A stretch of 42,098 nucleotides of DNA, taken from Streptomyces tailanensis (GTDB lineage: Bacteria > Actinomycetota > Actinomycetes > Streptomycetales > Streptomycetaceae). Of the stretch, positions 32,615-41,600 are shown piece by piece (the stretch's first letter is position 1; every line of letters begins with the position of its first letter). The notes below the pieces were generated by a model. The model saw only the letters and a list, made by a program, of their open reading frames with translations. It did not search any database and had not been told where the DNA came from. Both the position numbers and the translations under genes were made by a program. The stretch covers positions 1 through 42,098 of the forward strand of contig NZ_VTHJ01000032.1 in the NCBI RefSeq assembly GCF_008386495.1. Direction: 5' to 3'.

Positions 32615-32659
32615 TGGGGCGGGTGGGACTCGAACCCACGGCCGACGGATTATGAGTCC
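32615..32659 (-). repeat. tRNA(CAU) 3'-half scar, copy 2
   Basis: Identical in its 45 bases to the scar at 23585-23629; the 5' half of a tRNA is again missing. Confidence 0.8.
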
Positions 32660-32950
32660 TTTGAGGATCTTGACGGCCCTTGCCGATCAACGCTCATCCT
32701 TTACGTTTTCGCAGGTCAAACAGGGTGGGCTATGTCGGCGCTTCTCTGTCTCTGTCGGTCTGTTCCTATCCTTACGGCCCCAACGCGGCCTCAATGAGGC
32801 CTGCCAGGATCGGGCTGAAGGCAAGGGAGACGATCGCACCAGCTCGCGAACGGGGCTCGAACCCGCCCGCAGCGGATTGCCCTTCCAACGCGCAGAGGCT
32901 CCGCCCCTTCACCCCGGGGCGGGCCTCATGTCCATTTACGCAGGCCAGAA
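32615..32950 (-). repeat. 336-base direct repeat containing the tRNA scar, copy 2
   Basis: Colinear with 23585-23920. This copy keeps a second tRNA-like T-arm block (GGGTTCGAGCCCC on the minus strand, near 32855) that is degraded in copy 1. Confidence 0.75.
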
Positions 32951-32992
32951 GGTAACCCAAACCGCTCCGCGTTTTCATGTCGAGCGCATCAT

Positions 32993-33019
32993 TGTTCTCT
33001 CCGCACCAGCGGAGGTGGT
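32993..33019 (-). repeat. degenerate CRISPR-repeat-like sequence
   Basis: The minus strand reads CCACCTCCGCTGGTGCGGAG then AGAACA, resembling the orphan repeats at 24058 and 26189 (CACCTCCGC...GCGGAG). It is weaker evidence than those two. Confidence 0.3.
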
Positions 33020-33066
33020 GTCGACGGTCACGCAATTCCAACAACGCGACCGCCTCCCCGCCCGGG

Positions 33067-33759
33067 TCACCGAACCGGTCCCACCGGACCATCCCCGACG
33101 CGGTCTGCGGACTCGCCCGCGACTGCCCGGTGCCCAAGGCTTCCGTTCCTTTCCGGCTCGTCCGTGTGCGGCGCCTCCGGCGTCTCCCCGGTCCGCGAGG
33201 TGTGCAACAGCGCGGCCGAGAGCCAGATCAGGATGACGCCGACCAGGATGTGCAGCGAGCTCGTGAGCAGGGACTCCGGCAGCGAAGTCAGGAACGCGAA
33301 CAGTGGCAGGACGACGGCGTACCCCCACGACGGGATCCTGGGGAACACCCGGGCGCGGAGCAGCGACGCCCCGAACAGGGCGCAACCTACGGCGAAGACG
33401 GTCGCGGAGCCGATGAGCACGGGGATCGTGGGGCCGGTCAGGGTCTCGTCCAGGACGTCGTCGTCGAAGTAGAACAGCACCAGGTTCGCGGCGAACGCGG
33501 CACCGCCGAACAGGCCGAGACCGATGAGGTTCACGGTGTGGGCGACGTCCCCGAAACGTCCGGTGGCCGGACTCTGCCGCCGGTGCAGCGCGGTGAGCAG
33601 CGGCAGGGCGAACGCCGGGGACAGGGCGAGCGGGACGCTGGTCGCGGAGGTCTCCCCGGTGAATACCTCGATCAGCGCGGGCAGGGCGAGGAGCAGGCCG
33701 GACAGCACCCCGCACAGGGCACCGGCACGGACTGTCGATGAGGTGATGGGCGAGGACAT
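33067..33759 (-). CDS. hypothetical integral membrane protein, six helices
   Basis: Protein of 230 residues, family not recognised. ATG 33759 follows GGAG. Helices can be placed at about 10-30 (AGALCGVLSGLLLALPALIE), 40-57, 75-95 (LIGLGLFGGAAFAANLVLFY), 105-130 (TIPVLIGSATVFAVGCALFG), 143-160 and 165-185 (LHILVGVILIWLSAALL). A short charged C-terminal tail follows. It is divergent from a NarL-type kinase/regulator pair and could be its target or an accessory sensor; there is no direct evidence. Confidence 0.75.
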   Translation of the reverse strand: MSSPITSSTVRAGALCGVLSGLLLALPALIEVFTGETSATSVPLALSPAFALPLLTALHRRQSPATGRFGDVAHTVNLIGLGLFGGAAFAANLVLFYFDDDVLDETLTGPTIPVLIGSATVFAVGCALFGASLLRARVFPRIPSWGYAVVLPLFAFLTSLPESLLTSSLHILVGVILIWLSAALLHTSRTGETPEAPHTDEPERNGSLGHRAVAGESADRVGDGPVGPVR

Positions 33760-33990
33760 GAGACCGCTCCGGTTGCTAGGACAGTGGGTCAGGGCGGCAA
33801 CCGTAGGGAGCGGGCGACTGGCGACGGGAGGTGCAGGGCGGCGACATCGGTGGCCGGAGGTCACCATCTCCCGGGCGGTATGCGGCCGTTCGGCATGTGC
33901 CGTTCGGCCCGACCGGCCGGAGTTTCCCCGACGGGGTCACTCGGAGGCCGCCTTCGGCTTAGCCTGACGACAGCGGGTGAGGGGGTGCGC

Positions 33991-35133
33991 ATGGCGGCGT
34001 ATGTGCCCGTGCGGTGGGTGGCGCCGCTGCTGTACGGCGCGGTGCTCGTCGGCGGTCTGTACTACGCGGCGGCCGGCCTGGGCGACGGCCCGGGATCGAC
34101 GGTGTGGCGGACAGTCGGCTTCGTCGCCGCGATCGGGGTGCTTCTCGCCGTGGAGGCGGCGGGACACCGCTGGCCCGCGGCCCGGGTGCCGCTGCTGCTG
34201 GCGCGGTGCGCTCTGATCGGCGCGGTGGTGCTCATCGACGCCTCGGGACTGTCCCAAGTGCTGTTCGTGCTACTGCCGTTCACCGCCTACTTCGCCTTCG
34301 GCCGCACGACCGCGCTCGCGCTGGGCGCCCTGTGCCTGGCCGGGCTGCTCACCGCGTACCTGCTGACCGCACCCGGCTGGTACCGCGACCTGGAGCACGT
34401 CTCCGACCTGCTGATGCTCACCGTCGGCCTGGTGCTGGCGCTCTCCATGGCCGCCGTGGCCGTCGGCGAGCAGCGCGCACGGCTCGAACTCCAGGAGTAC
34501 GCCGCCCGGGTCGCCGCGCTGTCCGCCGCCACCGAGCGCAACCGGCTGGCCCGGGACATCCACGACAGCCTCGGTCACCATCTCACCGCGATGTCGGTGC
34601 AGTTGGAGATGGCCTCGGACTTCCGGGCCCTGGACCCCGACGCAGCCCAGCGGGCGCTGAACGAGGCGAGGCGGTCGGTGCGGCTCGCGCTGGGCGACGT
34701 ACGGCAGTCGGTGCGCGTGCTGCGCGGCGAGACGGAGCCGCCCGCGCTGTCGGCGGCGCTGGCCGGCCTGGCGCGAGACGGCGGGGCGCCGCCGCGGGTC
34801 ACCGTCGAGGTGCACGGTGACGAGGACGGCTACGGCGCGGCCGAGCTGACCGCCCTGTATCGGGCCGCGCAGGAGGGCGTGACCAACGCGCGCCGTCATG
34901 CGCTGGCCTCGCGGGTGACGGTGGTGGTCCGGCTGGCCGGGAACGTCGCGCGGCTGGTGGTGACGGACGACGGCCGCGGCTTCGCACCGGACGCGGCCGC
35001 CACAGGGTTCGGGCTGGTCGGGATGAGGGAACGGGTGCAGCTGGTGGCGGGGAGCGTGGAGATCGACAGCGGCCCGGGCGCCGGTACACGACTGACGGTG
35101 ACCGTTCCGCGCGGGAAGACGGGGGAAAGATGA
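33991..35133 (+). CDS. NarL-type sensor histidine kinase (HisKA_3)
   Basis: Membrane histidine kinase of 380 residues. About five or six transmembrane helices occupy residues 8-155, with little extracytoplasmic sequence. A short coiled coil leads to the HisKA_3 box ERNRLARDIHDSLGHHLTAM with phospho-acceptor His191. The ATPase domain has YRAAQEGVTNARRHALA (N box), VTDDGRGF (G1), and GFGLVGMRERVQLVAGSVEI (G2). ATG 33991 has a GGGG-type ribosome site; GTG 33985 is an alternative. The stop overlaps the regulator start (ATGA). Intramembrane sensing is likely from the architecture; the signal is unknown. Confidence 0.9.
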   Translation: MAAYVPVRWVAPLLYGAVLVGGLYYAAAGLGDGPGSTVWRTVGFVAAIGVLLAVEAAGHRWPAARVPLLLARCALIGAVVLIDASGLSQVLFVLLPFTAYFAFGRTTALALGALCLAGLLTAYLLTAPGWYRDLEHVSDLLMLTVGLVLALSMAAVAVGEQRARLELQEYAARVAALSAATERNRLARDIHDSLGHHLTAMSVQLEMASDFRALDPDAAQRALNEARRSVRLALGDVRQSVRVLRGETEPPALSAALAGLARDGGAPPRVTVEVHGDEDGYGAAELTALYRAAQEGVTNARRHALASRVTVVVRLAGNVARLVVTDDGRGFAPDAAATGFGLVGMRERVQLVAGSVEIDSGPGAGTRLTVTVPRGKTGER

Positions 35134-35798
35134 CCACAGACGACCAGGAGCCGACGCAGACGCCTGTACGGGTGCTGGTGGTGGACGACCAGCGGCTCAT
35201 TCGGGACGGCATCGCCTCCCTGCTGTCCATCCGGCCGGGCATCGAGATCGTCGGTACGGCCGTGGACGGCCGGGACGCCGTGGCGAAGACCCTGGAGCTG
35301 GAACCGGACGTCATTCTCATGGACGTCCGGATGCCGGAGATGGACGGAGTCGAGGCGGTGGCCGTCCTGCGCGGCCGGGCGCCGGAGTGCCGAGTGGTGA
35401 TGCTGACGACGTTCGACGACGAGGAGTACGTCGTACAGGCACTGCGCGCCGGAGCCCACGGCTACCTGCTCAAGGACCTGCCCGCCGAGGAACTCGCCCA
35501 CGCGGTATGCCTGGCACACGCCGGCGTCACTCAGCTCGACTCCTCCGTCACCCGCCACCTCACCGCCGCCCTGCCGTCCCCCTCCCCCGCCGACGCGCCT
35601 CCCGCCGTGTCGTTGAGCCCCCGCGAGACCGACATCCTGCGACTCCTGGCACACGGCCACACCAACCGGGAGATCGCCGCACGCCTATACCTCAGCGAGG
35701 GAACGGTCAAGAACCACGTCTCCCGCATCCTCACCCGCCTCGCCCTACGCGACCGCACCCAGGCGGCGCTCCGCGCCCGGGACCTCGGCCTGTTGTGA
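35130..35798 (+). CDS. NarL/LuxR-type response regulator
   Basis: Response regulator of 222 residues coupled to the preceding kinase by ATGA overlap. Receiver: VRVLVVDDQRLIRDGIASLL, phospho-acceptor Asp65 in VILMDVRMPEMDG, conserved Lys in GYLLKDLPAEE. The C-terminal LuxR HTH is LSPRETDILRLLAHGHTNRE then LYLSEGTVKNHVSRIL. Targets are unknown; the divergent membrane protein gene and self-regulation are candidates. Confidence 0.93.
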   Translation: MTTDDQEPTQTPVRVLVVDDQRLIRDGIASLLSIRPGIEIVGTAVDGRDAVAKTLELEPDVILMDVRMPEMDGVEAVAVLRGRAPECRVVMLTTFDDEEYVVQALRAGAHGYLLKDLPAEELAHAVCLAHAGVTQLDSSVTRHLTAALPSPSPADAPPAVSLSPRETDILRLLAHGHTNREIAARLYLSEGTVKNHVSRILTRLALRDRTQAALRARDLGLL

Positions 35799-36151
35799 AG
35801 CCCTTGCCGGGTCGCGCCCGGTCCACGGCTACCGCCGCCAGCGGAGTGCCTTACCGGCGAGATGGGCACCGCCCGCCTCGCCCGCGGGTGGAACCGCGCG
35901 ACTTCTTCGCAGGTCAGCCACCGCCCGGAGTGGATCAGATCGCCAGAGACCGTCTCGGCGACGGCCGAACACGGACACTCTGACGGGGACCCAAGCGAGT
36001 CAACGTTCAGCCCCCGAACAGACCGGGGCGGCGCTACAGCTAGCCTGCCGATGCCCGGGAAGTATCCACGGCAAAGTGGGCACCACTCTTGGCGCAGTGA
36101 ACTCTCAAGCCCTGAAATGGCGCCGACATCGCACGCTGCGTCACGAATGTC
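35799..36151. other. gene-free stretch
   Basis: No gene is seen. It holds one GCAGGTCA motif (TTCTTCGCAGGTCAGCC, at 35909) like those near the tRNA scars. Confidence 0.5.
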
Positions 36152-36545
36152 CTACGCCCAGAACTCGTCGTACATCTTTGGATCGGCCGTCAGCACCCAA
36201 CCCTCGGTGATCTTGTCGTCCCTGATGTGGAAGACGAGGGCGTAGTCCATATCGAGCTCCTTGCCCTCACGTGACGCCGTGACGTGCAGGAGCGCGACTG
36301 TGTGGTCATCGTTGGCGAGCACATCGTGGAGCTGTGGGCGGTACGTGCCGCCTGTTAGCTGGAACTCTCGCTCGAATACCGTGAAGGTGTCCTCACGTCC
36401 TCGGTACTCTCCCGCCAGCGGGTTACTGCCCCCCGATATGCCACACCACCTCGGGGTGAAAGACCTTCACCAGCGCATCCATGTCGCCGGCCGCGAAGGC
36501 AGCCATGGCGCGCTGGAACACAGCGATGTTCGGGTGATCGGTCAT
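36152..36545 (-). pseudogene. SnoaL-like gene with a one-base frameshift
   Basis: ATG 36545 starts MTDHPNIAVFQRAMAAFAAG, then MDALVKVFHPEVVWHIGG, where the frame hits a stop. Removing one base from a run of six C (36429-36434, G on the coding strand) restores the family continuation SNPLAGEYRG, FTVFEREFQLTGG, DHTVALLHVTASREGKELD and ITEGWVLTADPKMYDEFW to a natural stop at 36152. It is related to the SnoaL protein at 27748-28140. The shift could be real decay, slippage-tolerant expression, or a sequencing error in the homopolymer. Confidence 0.85.
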
Positions 36546-36820
36546 CAGCGCCTCTCTCGGCCCTCTGGGGAGCGTACGTCGCGCGACACACCGTGGCTCT
36601 GCGGCGTTAGGCCATCAGGCTGAGCGGCACACAATCGAGCTGCGCGGCCGCGGCGACGCTCCGCCCCCGGCCAGCGTCCACCGGCACGGCACGCTGCCGG
36701 GAAAGGCGGTCCTCTGAATCTCACGCGTATCGGCGCTGCCCCGGCGCAGGTACCCGGATGGCGGCCTTCGGCTGACTCTCCGGTGGGGACACATGGGGGC
36801 ACCGAGGAAGGAGCGGTCCC

Positions 36821-37291
36821 ATGGCGAAGAACGCGCATGTGCGTCATAGCGGTGATGGCAAGGCATTCTGGATGCTGAACGGCTTGTACGAGGTCAAGGC
36901 GTCGAGCGACGAGACCAACGGCGCGATGACCGTCATGGAGATGACCATTCCGGAAGGGATGGGCCCACCGCCCCACACCCATCCTGGCACCGAGAGTGTC
37001 TATGTCATCGAGGGGACGCTCCGCTATCACATCGCCGGCGAGACGATTGAAGGCGGTCCCGGGTCCTTCTTCCACATCCCTGAGGGCACCCTGGAGCGGT
37101 TCGAGCCCACCAGCACAGTACGGATGCTGATCACCTACACGCCGGGCGGCATCGACAAATTCTTCGCCGAGGCGGGTGAACCCGCCCAGCGACGCGAGCT
37201 GCCGCCCCAGTCGGACACACCGCCGGACGTTGAACGCCTCATCGAGATCGGCAAGCGGCACGGAATTCAGATGCAGCCGATGCCTGGGTAG
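36821..37291 (+). CDS. cupin-domain protein
   Basis: Single-domain cupin of 156 residues. ATG 36821 has GAAGGAG upstream. Cupin motif 1 is GPPPHTHPGTESVYVIEGTL (His, His, Glu as metal ligands), and motif 2 is PGSFFHIPEGTLERFE with a candidate ligand His in FFHIP. The rest is a small C-terminal helix region. It is monocistronic and divergent from the broken SnoaL gene, with about 275 bases between. It may be a dioxygenase, isomerase or small-molecule binder; no substrate can be named. Confidence 0.88.
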   Translation: MAKNAHVRHSGDGKAFWMLNGLYEVKASSDETNGAMTVMEMTIPEGMGPPPHTHPGTESVYVIEGTLRYHIAGETIEGGPGSFFHIPEGTLERFEPTSTVRMLITYTPGGIDKFFAEAGEPAQRRELPPQSDTPPDVERLIEIGKRHGIQMQPMPG

Positions 37292-37578
37292 CTGTTGGTG
37301 TACCGAACCATGACTGCGGCGTATGCGATGGCCAGGCATAGGGTCGGTGATTCCGTGGGAGTGGTGGCCTGTCGCAGACATCTTCGCCACCGCCGGATAG
37401 TCGCACTTTGAGCTGTCCGATTCATTCCCGCAGGTCACAGGCCCAACCGGACTGCCGGACAGTTGGGACCCCCTCCACCTCAGGGCATGATCTCCAGCGA
37501 GGGTCGGCCTGTGCCGGAGCAGGGGCGGCTGAAGTACGGGCCGCATAACATCGAATGGGAGGCAGCGCACCACCGTGA
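37292..37578. other. gene-free stretch upstream of TPR fragment
   Basis: It contains one GCAGGTCA motif (37430). A short frame from 37488 leads into the TPR region in a different frame, suggesting a broken 5' end of the following gene. Confidence 0.4.
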
Positions 37579-38115
37579 GTGGGCAGGTGGGCCGGCGAGG
37601 CGGGCGACACGCATGCGGCGGTCGACATCTACCTGCGGGCGGTGGCACGGTTGGAGTCCGCCGTCGGCCGCTTTCACCGGGACACCCTCATCGCCCGGCA
37701 CAACCTCGCGTACTGGCGGGGACTGGCGGGCCAACACGAGCGCGCGGTCGAGGAGTTCACCGCAGCGGCCGAGGACGCCGAGCGCGCGCTCGGCGCCGAC
37801 CATCCGACCACTCTCACCTACCGCGTCAACCTGAGCTTCTGGCGCGGCCTCGCCGGCGAGCCGGCCATGGCGCTCGCAGAGTTGGCCGAACTGCAGCCCA
37901 GGGTCGACAGCGTGCTCGGCGCCGACCACCCACGTGCGCTGCGGACCCGCCAGCAACGCGCCGAGCTCCTGGAACGCTCGGGCGACAGGGGCGGGGCTGT
38001 CACCCTGCTCACCTCGCTGCTGGCCGACATGATCCGTGTCCAGGGCAGCGGCCACCCGCGTACACGCGAGGCCGCGGAGGCGCTCGCCCGCTGCGGCGAG
38101 CGGGAGATCCGGTGA
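37579..38115 (+). CDS. tetratricopeptide-repeat protein, probably an N-truncated remnant
   Basis: Reading frame of 178 residues with three to four repeats of about 42 residues, e.g. GEAGDTHAAVDIYLRAVARL, then FHRDTLIARHNLAYWRGLAG and GADHPTTLTYRVNLSFWRGL. These are the TPR_10/TPR_12 repeats typical of large Streptomyces NB-ARC/TPR proteins. The GTG start falls inside a repeat, and sequence in another frame upstream (to 37488) looks like lost 5' coding sequence. It is probably the tail of a longer regulator-like protein. The end (ARCGEREIR) is natural. Confidence 0.65.
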   Translation: MGRWAGEAGDTHAAVDIYLRAVARLESAVGRFHRDTLIARHNLAYWRGLAGQHERAVEEFTAAAEDAERALGADHPTTLTYRVNLSFWRGLAGEPAMALAELAELQPRVDSVLGADHPRALRTRQQRAELLERSGDRGGAVTLLTSLLADMIRVQGSGHPRTREAAEALARCGEREIR

Positions 38116-38295
38116 GGTTCGTCGGTCTCCGTCAAGTCCTCGTATCCGCCTCGCCGAGACAGCCGGCGGGGAGGAGCCGCAGGGCGTTCGGCAGGAGAGT
38201 CAGGACCCCTCACGAACACCGCACGATCACCCGGAAGACCATCACCGTCTGGCCGATACTGCCCTTGCACCGTGGCTGATCGCTCTGGAGACGGT

Positions 38296-39180
38296 TCAGT
38301 CGACGGCGTCGCGCAGCAGATCGCGCAGTTTCAGTGCCGCCGGTAGCGGGGCAACAGGCAGCGTCACATGGACGGTCCGGCGCAGGGCCGAGTCGGTGAG
38401 GCGGCGCAGGACGAGCTCGTCGGGGACCGCCCGTGCGGCCAGCGAGGGCACCAGCGCCACCCCCAACCCGGCGGCCGCGTAACCGAACTTCGCCGTCCAC
38501 TCCGCGATCCGGATGATCTTCCTGGGCGTGAAGCCCGCCCGCGCGCAGGCGTCGGCGAGCATCGTGGGACGGTCGCCGTACGCGCTGTGAAGCCATGCCT
38601 CGTCGTGCAGTTCACGCAGGTCGACCGCCCCGGCTCCGGCCAGGCGGTGCCCGCGTGGGAGAGCCACGAACAACTCGTCCTCGCACAGCACGGTCGTCGT
38701 GACACCGTCGGCCGACGGCAGACCGGACGGGTAGTCGCTGACGACGGCCAGGTCCAGTTCCCCGTCCGCAAGACGCTGCATCAGCGTGTCGGTCCAGCCC
38801 TCCACCGCGACGACCTCGACATCCGGCCTGGCGTCCCGGAGCGCCCGCAGGGCGGTGGGCACCAGCGAGATGTTGGCGGTGGCGAACGCGCCTACGTGCA
38901 GCAGTCCGCCGAGCCCCGCGTGCAGCACGGCCAGCTCCCGCTGCGCCCGCGACAACCGGTCGAGCACCTCCATGGCGTGCCGGTGCAGCGTGCGGCCGGC
39001 GGGATTGAGCCGTACGCCCCGGGGGAGGCGCTCGAACAGCGGCCCGCCGGCCTGCTGCTCCAGCACGGCGATCCGCCGGGACACGGCGGACTGTGTGTAG
39101 CTGAGCCGGACCGCCGCTTTCGTGAACGACCCGGTCTCGGCCACGGCCACCAGCAGCCGCAGCGCGTCGATCTCGAACAC
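38296..39180 (-). CDS. LysR-family transcriptional regulator
   Basis: Regulator of 294 residues, the standard LysR length. The GTG at 39180 follows GGAGG closely (4 bases). The HTH region is FEIDALRLLVAVAETGSFTK then LSYTQSAVSRRIAVLEQQAG. The effector-binding domain follows (LHVGAFATANISLVPTALRA, LDLAVVSDYPSGLP, AKFGYAAAGLGVALVPSLAA). It is divergent from an M20 peptidase 218 bases away and probably regulates that gene (typical LysR layout; inference). Confidence 0.92.
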   Translation of the reverse strand: MFEIDALRLLVAVAETGSFTKAAVRLSYTQSAVSRRIAVLEQQAGGPLFERLPRGVRLNPAGRTLHRHAMEVLDRLSRAQRELAVLHAGLGGLLHVGAFATANISLVPTALRALRDARPDVEVVAVEGWTDTLMQRLADGELDLAVVSDYPSGLPSADGVTTTVLCEDELFVALPRGHRLAGAGAVDLRELHDEAWLHSAYGDRPTMLADACARAGFTPRKIIRIAEWTAKFGYAAAGLGVALVPSLAARAVPDELVLRRLTDSALRRTVHVTLPVAPLPAALKLRDLLRDAVD

Positions 39181-39398
39181 GTTCCTCCCTCCGAGATCCG
39201 CCTCCCCGTATCGCCATCCTCTCACGACACATTCCTTCAGCGCATAGATCCCGTGCAATCCAGTCGCTGGTGGAATGCCCTGTCCGGCCATAACGTCGTT
39301 CACGCGGCGGGGCTCTGCAGGGGGATGCACCCCGCCGCACCCGTGGCCCACGAGATCCGAGGGGGAAATGTGTCGCTGCGACAGGAAGTCCGGACGGG

Positions 39399-40559
39399 GT
39401 GGGACCGGTGACCCGGGGGGCCGCGCTCTCCTTGCCGACGATGCTGGCCGATCTGGAGACACTCGTGGTCTGCGAATCCTTCTCGGCCGACCACGCGGCG
39501 GTGGCGCGCAGCGCCGAGGTGGTCGGCGCCCTCGGGACGACGCTGCTGGGGATCGAGCCGGAGACCATCGTGATCGACGGTGTGACCCATCTTCGGTGGA
39601 CCTTCGGCACCCCGCGGGTCCTCCTGGTGGGACACCACGACACGGTGTGGCCCATCGGCTCGCTCCAGGACCGCCCCTGGTCGGTGACCGACGGGATCGC
39701 CCGCGGCCCCGGGGTCCTGGACATGAAGGCGGGCCTGGTGCAGATGCTCCACGCGCTGGCCTCCCTGCCCTCCCCTGAAGGGGTGTGCGTACTGGTCAGC
39801 GGAGACGAGGAGGTCGGCTCCGCGACCTCCCGGGAGCTGATCGAGGAAGCCGCGCGGGGGTGCAGGGCCGCTTTCGTACCGGAGGCGTCCGCGGACGAGG
39901 AGGGTGCACTCAAGACCGCCCGCAAGGGCACTTCGCGGTACGAGGTCGTGGTGCACGGCCGGGCCGCGCACGCGGGTCTGGAACCGCAGAAAGGGATCAA
40001 CGCGGCGGTCGAGGCCGCTCATCAGGTGCTGTCCATCGCCGACCTCGGAGCATCGTTGCTCGGAGCCTCCTCGGGTGCCGACGGCGGCGCCCACTCCGTT
40101 CTGGGCCCCACGACCGTCACGCCCACCCTGCTGTCCGCCGGCACTGCCCGCAACACGGTGCCCGCGCTGGCTCGGGTGTCGGTGGACGTGCGGGTGCCGA
40201 CGACGGCGGCGCAGGACCGGGTCGACGAGCTCATGCGGGGGCTCAACGCCCGGACGCCCGGAGCCCGGCTCGAGGTGCTGGGCGGCAGGCAACGGCCGCC
40301 CATGACACCGGATTCGTCCGCCGAACTGTTCGCCCTCGCCTCCGGGCTCGCCACGGAGTCGGGCCAGGAACCGCTGCGGGGGATCGCCGTCGGCGGCGCC
40401 TCGGACGGCAACTACACCGCGGCAGTGGGCTGTCCGACGCTGGACGGCCTGGGTGCCGTGGGCGCAGGCGCGCACGCGGACAGCGAGTACGTGGAGGTTG
40501 CGCGGATGGTCCCCCGCGCCCGTCTGCTCGCTCGACTCATCGAGCACACGACCAAGTGA
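39399..40559 (+). CDS. M20-family metallopeptidase (glutamate-carboxypeptidase-like)
   Basis: Zinc hydrolase of 386 residues resembling carboxypeptidase G2/ArgE-type enzymes that cleave C-terminal or N-acyl amino acids. Metal and catalytic residues are visible: LLVGHHDTVWPIG (His79 ligand, Asp81), GVLDMKAG (bridging Asp108), SGDEEVGS (Glu137 general base, Glu138 ligand), VPEASADEEGAL, and the final GAGAHADSEY His ligand. The dimerisation lid contains VHGRAAHAGLEPQKGINA. The start is a GTG at 39399; a GTG 9 bases later is an alternative. No signal peptide, so cytoplasmic. It is divergent from a LysR regulator. Confidence 0.92.
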   Translation: MGPVTRGAALSLPTMLADLETLVVCESFSADHAAVARSAEVVGALGTTLLGIEPETIVIDGVTHLRWTFGTPRVLLVGHHDTVWPIGSLQDRPWSVTDGIARGPGVLDMKAGLVQMLHALASLPSPEGVCVLVSGDEEVGSATSRELIEEAARGCRAAFVPEASADEEGALKTARKGTSRYEVVVHGRAAHAGLEPQKGINAAVEAAHQVLSIADLGASLLGASSGADGGAHSVLGPTTVTPTLLSAGTARNTVPALARVSVDVRVPTTAAQDRVDELMRGLNARTPGARLEVLGGRQRPPMTPDSSAELFALASGLATESGQEPLRGIAVGGASDGNYTAAVGCPTLDGLGAVGAGAHADSEYVEVARMVPRARLLARLIEHTTK

Positions 40560-40965
40560 ACACGCGACCGACTGAAGCAGCCTTGACGAGGCCGCCCCGA
40601 TACGAAACCGAGGCCCCTGTATGAGCGTGGGGGATTCCCCGTCCCCTGAAGTCGCCAGACTGCCTTCCCGTGAAGACTTCGGCCTACTCGAGCACACCTT
40701 CCTGCTGAGAAAGGAGGTCGACGTGCAGGAGAAGCGCAGCGAACTGTTCATCGCCGCTTTCCTGGCCGCCGTCGCCTGCCTGGCGACCGGGGGCGCCCCT
40801 CCGGAAGGCAGCGTCGGGAGATCTGCCCCATGAGCTTTCTGACGGAGCCGTGGTGTCCCCCGGGGACCTTGCTGCCTCCCTACTGGGCAACCGTCGCCGG
40901 CGGTCCAACGGGGAGCGAACGCTGTCCAGTCAATAGAGCCCAGCTGAACATTGGAGAGCCCTCCG
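40560..40965. other. poorly coding stretch with one small ORF
   Basis: About 400 bases; only the small frame at 40723-40833 has a ribosome site. Nothing else is recognised. Confidence 0.4.
40723..40833 (+). CDS. small hydrophobic ORF with strong ribosome site
   Basis: A 36-codon frame begins with GTG 40723, preceded at 5 bases by AAGGAGG, the strongest ribosome site in this part. It encodes VQEKRSELFIAAFLAAVACL then ATGGAPPEG and a few residues, a single potential membrane helix. No family is recognised. The frame is open further upstream (to 40621), so it may also be the tail of a broken gene. Confidence 0.35.
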   Translation: MQEKRSELFIAAFLAAVACLATGGAPPEGSVGRSAP

Positions 40966-41151
40966 TTGGTTTCCAAGATTCGTGTCCTTCTGGGCATGCT
41001 CGTTCTCCTGGCGCTGGCCATCGGCGCCATCGCCCTGCTCGCGGCCGTGAAAGCCGATGCCGTCTGGTTCACGATCGTTCCTATCGGCATCCTCTTGTTC
41101 AGCGTCGTCGCCCAGTCGCTCGGATGGTTCGACAAGAAGGCCGGTAACTGA
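40966..41151 (+). CDS. small two-helix membrane protein
   Basis: Frame of 61 codons starting with TTG, GGAGAG 7 bases upstream: VSKIRVLLGMLVLLALAIGA with a first helix to about 27, then WFTIVPIGILLFSVVAQSLG as a second helix, and a basic end (WFDKKAGN). No family is recognised, but hydrophobic pattern, ribosome site and clean stop support a real gene. An upstream TTG (40951) is less likely. Confidence 0.6.
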   Translation: MVSKIRVLLGMLVLLALAIGAIALLAAVKADAVWFTIVPIGILLFSVVAQSLGWFDKKAGN

Positions 41152-41246
41152 CCTAGCGGCTCGCAGGTCGGGGTGGATGGTCTCCGAGTGGATGAAGCAC
41201 GCGGGTGAGGTCGGCGGCTCGCAGGGCACAGAGTTCTACTGCAGCG

Positions 41247-41600
41247 TCCAGAGGCCGCGACGGCTGCCGCGTCCCCCTCCCCAGGACCGGCGACACCCCG
41301 CCCTTCGGCTTCAGCGTTTCCGTGTCCGCCAAGCCCTGGCTCCCCCAGCCCGACTGGAACGCCTACACCGCCGAGGCCGACCAGGCCGACCGCACCTCCA
41401 TGCTCCAGCTCTACCGCTCCGCCCTGCGCCTGCGCCGCACCCACCCCAACCTGCGCGGCGAGAAGTTCCGCTGGCTGGACAGCCCGCCCGGCACCCTCCT
41501 CTTCGAACGCGGCACCGGCCTGCTGTACGCGTGCCGGGCAATACACCCCGGACGGGTCACTTCCAGATGGATCCCAGTCTCCACGCCTGCACGTGAGTGA
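41247..41600 (+). pseudogene. GH13 alpha-glucosidase, C-terminal fragment
   Basis: The frame reads RGRDGCRVPLPRTGDTPPFG, then KPWLPQPDWNAYTAEADQAD, MLQLYRSALRLRRTHPNLRG and FRWLDSPPGTLLFERGTGLL, the end of the barrel and start of the C-terminal sheet of Streptomyces oligo-1,6-glucosidase-like GH13 enzymes. The catalytic region upstream and the last strands are missing, and the frame ends in unrelated sequence. It has no ribosome site and is a gene relic. Confidence 0.85.

Larger units (their letters stand above)
32011..33066. other. non-coding accessory stretch with second tRNA scar
   Basis: About 1,050 bases without a supported gene. Contents are the extended repeat shared with 41.95-42.10 kb (from about 32529), the tRNA scar and 336-base repeat, several GCAGGTCA motifs, and a CRISPR-repeat-like sequence near 33.0 kb. 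Open frames here are repeat translations. Confidence 0.55.

Noticed and set aside
32652..33236. Plus-strand frame of 194 codons beginning inside the tRNA scar
   Set aside because: It is the translation of repeat DNA (GLEPARSGLPFQ-type peptides) followed by shadow of the membrane protein gene.
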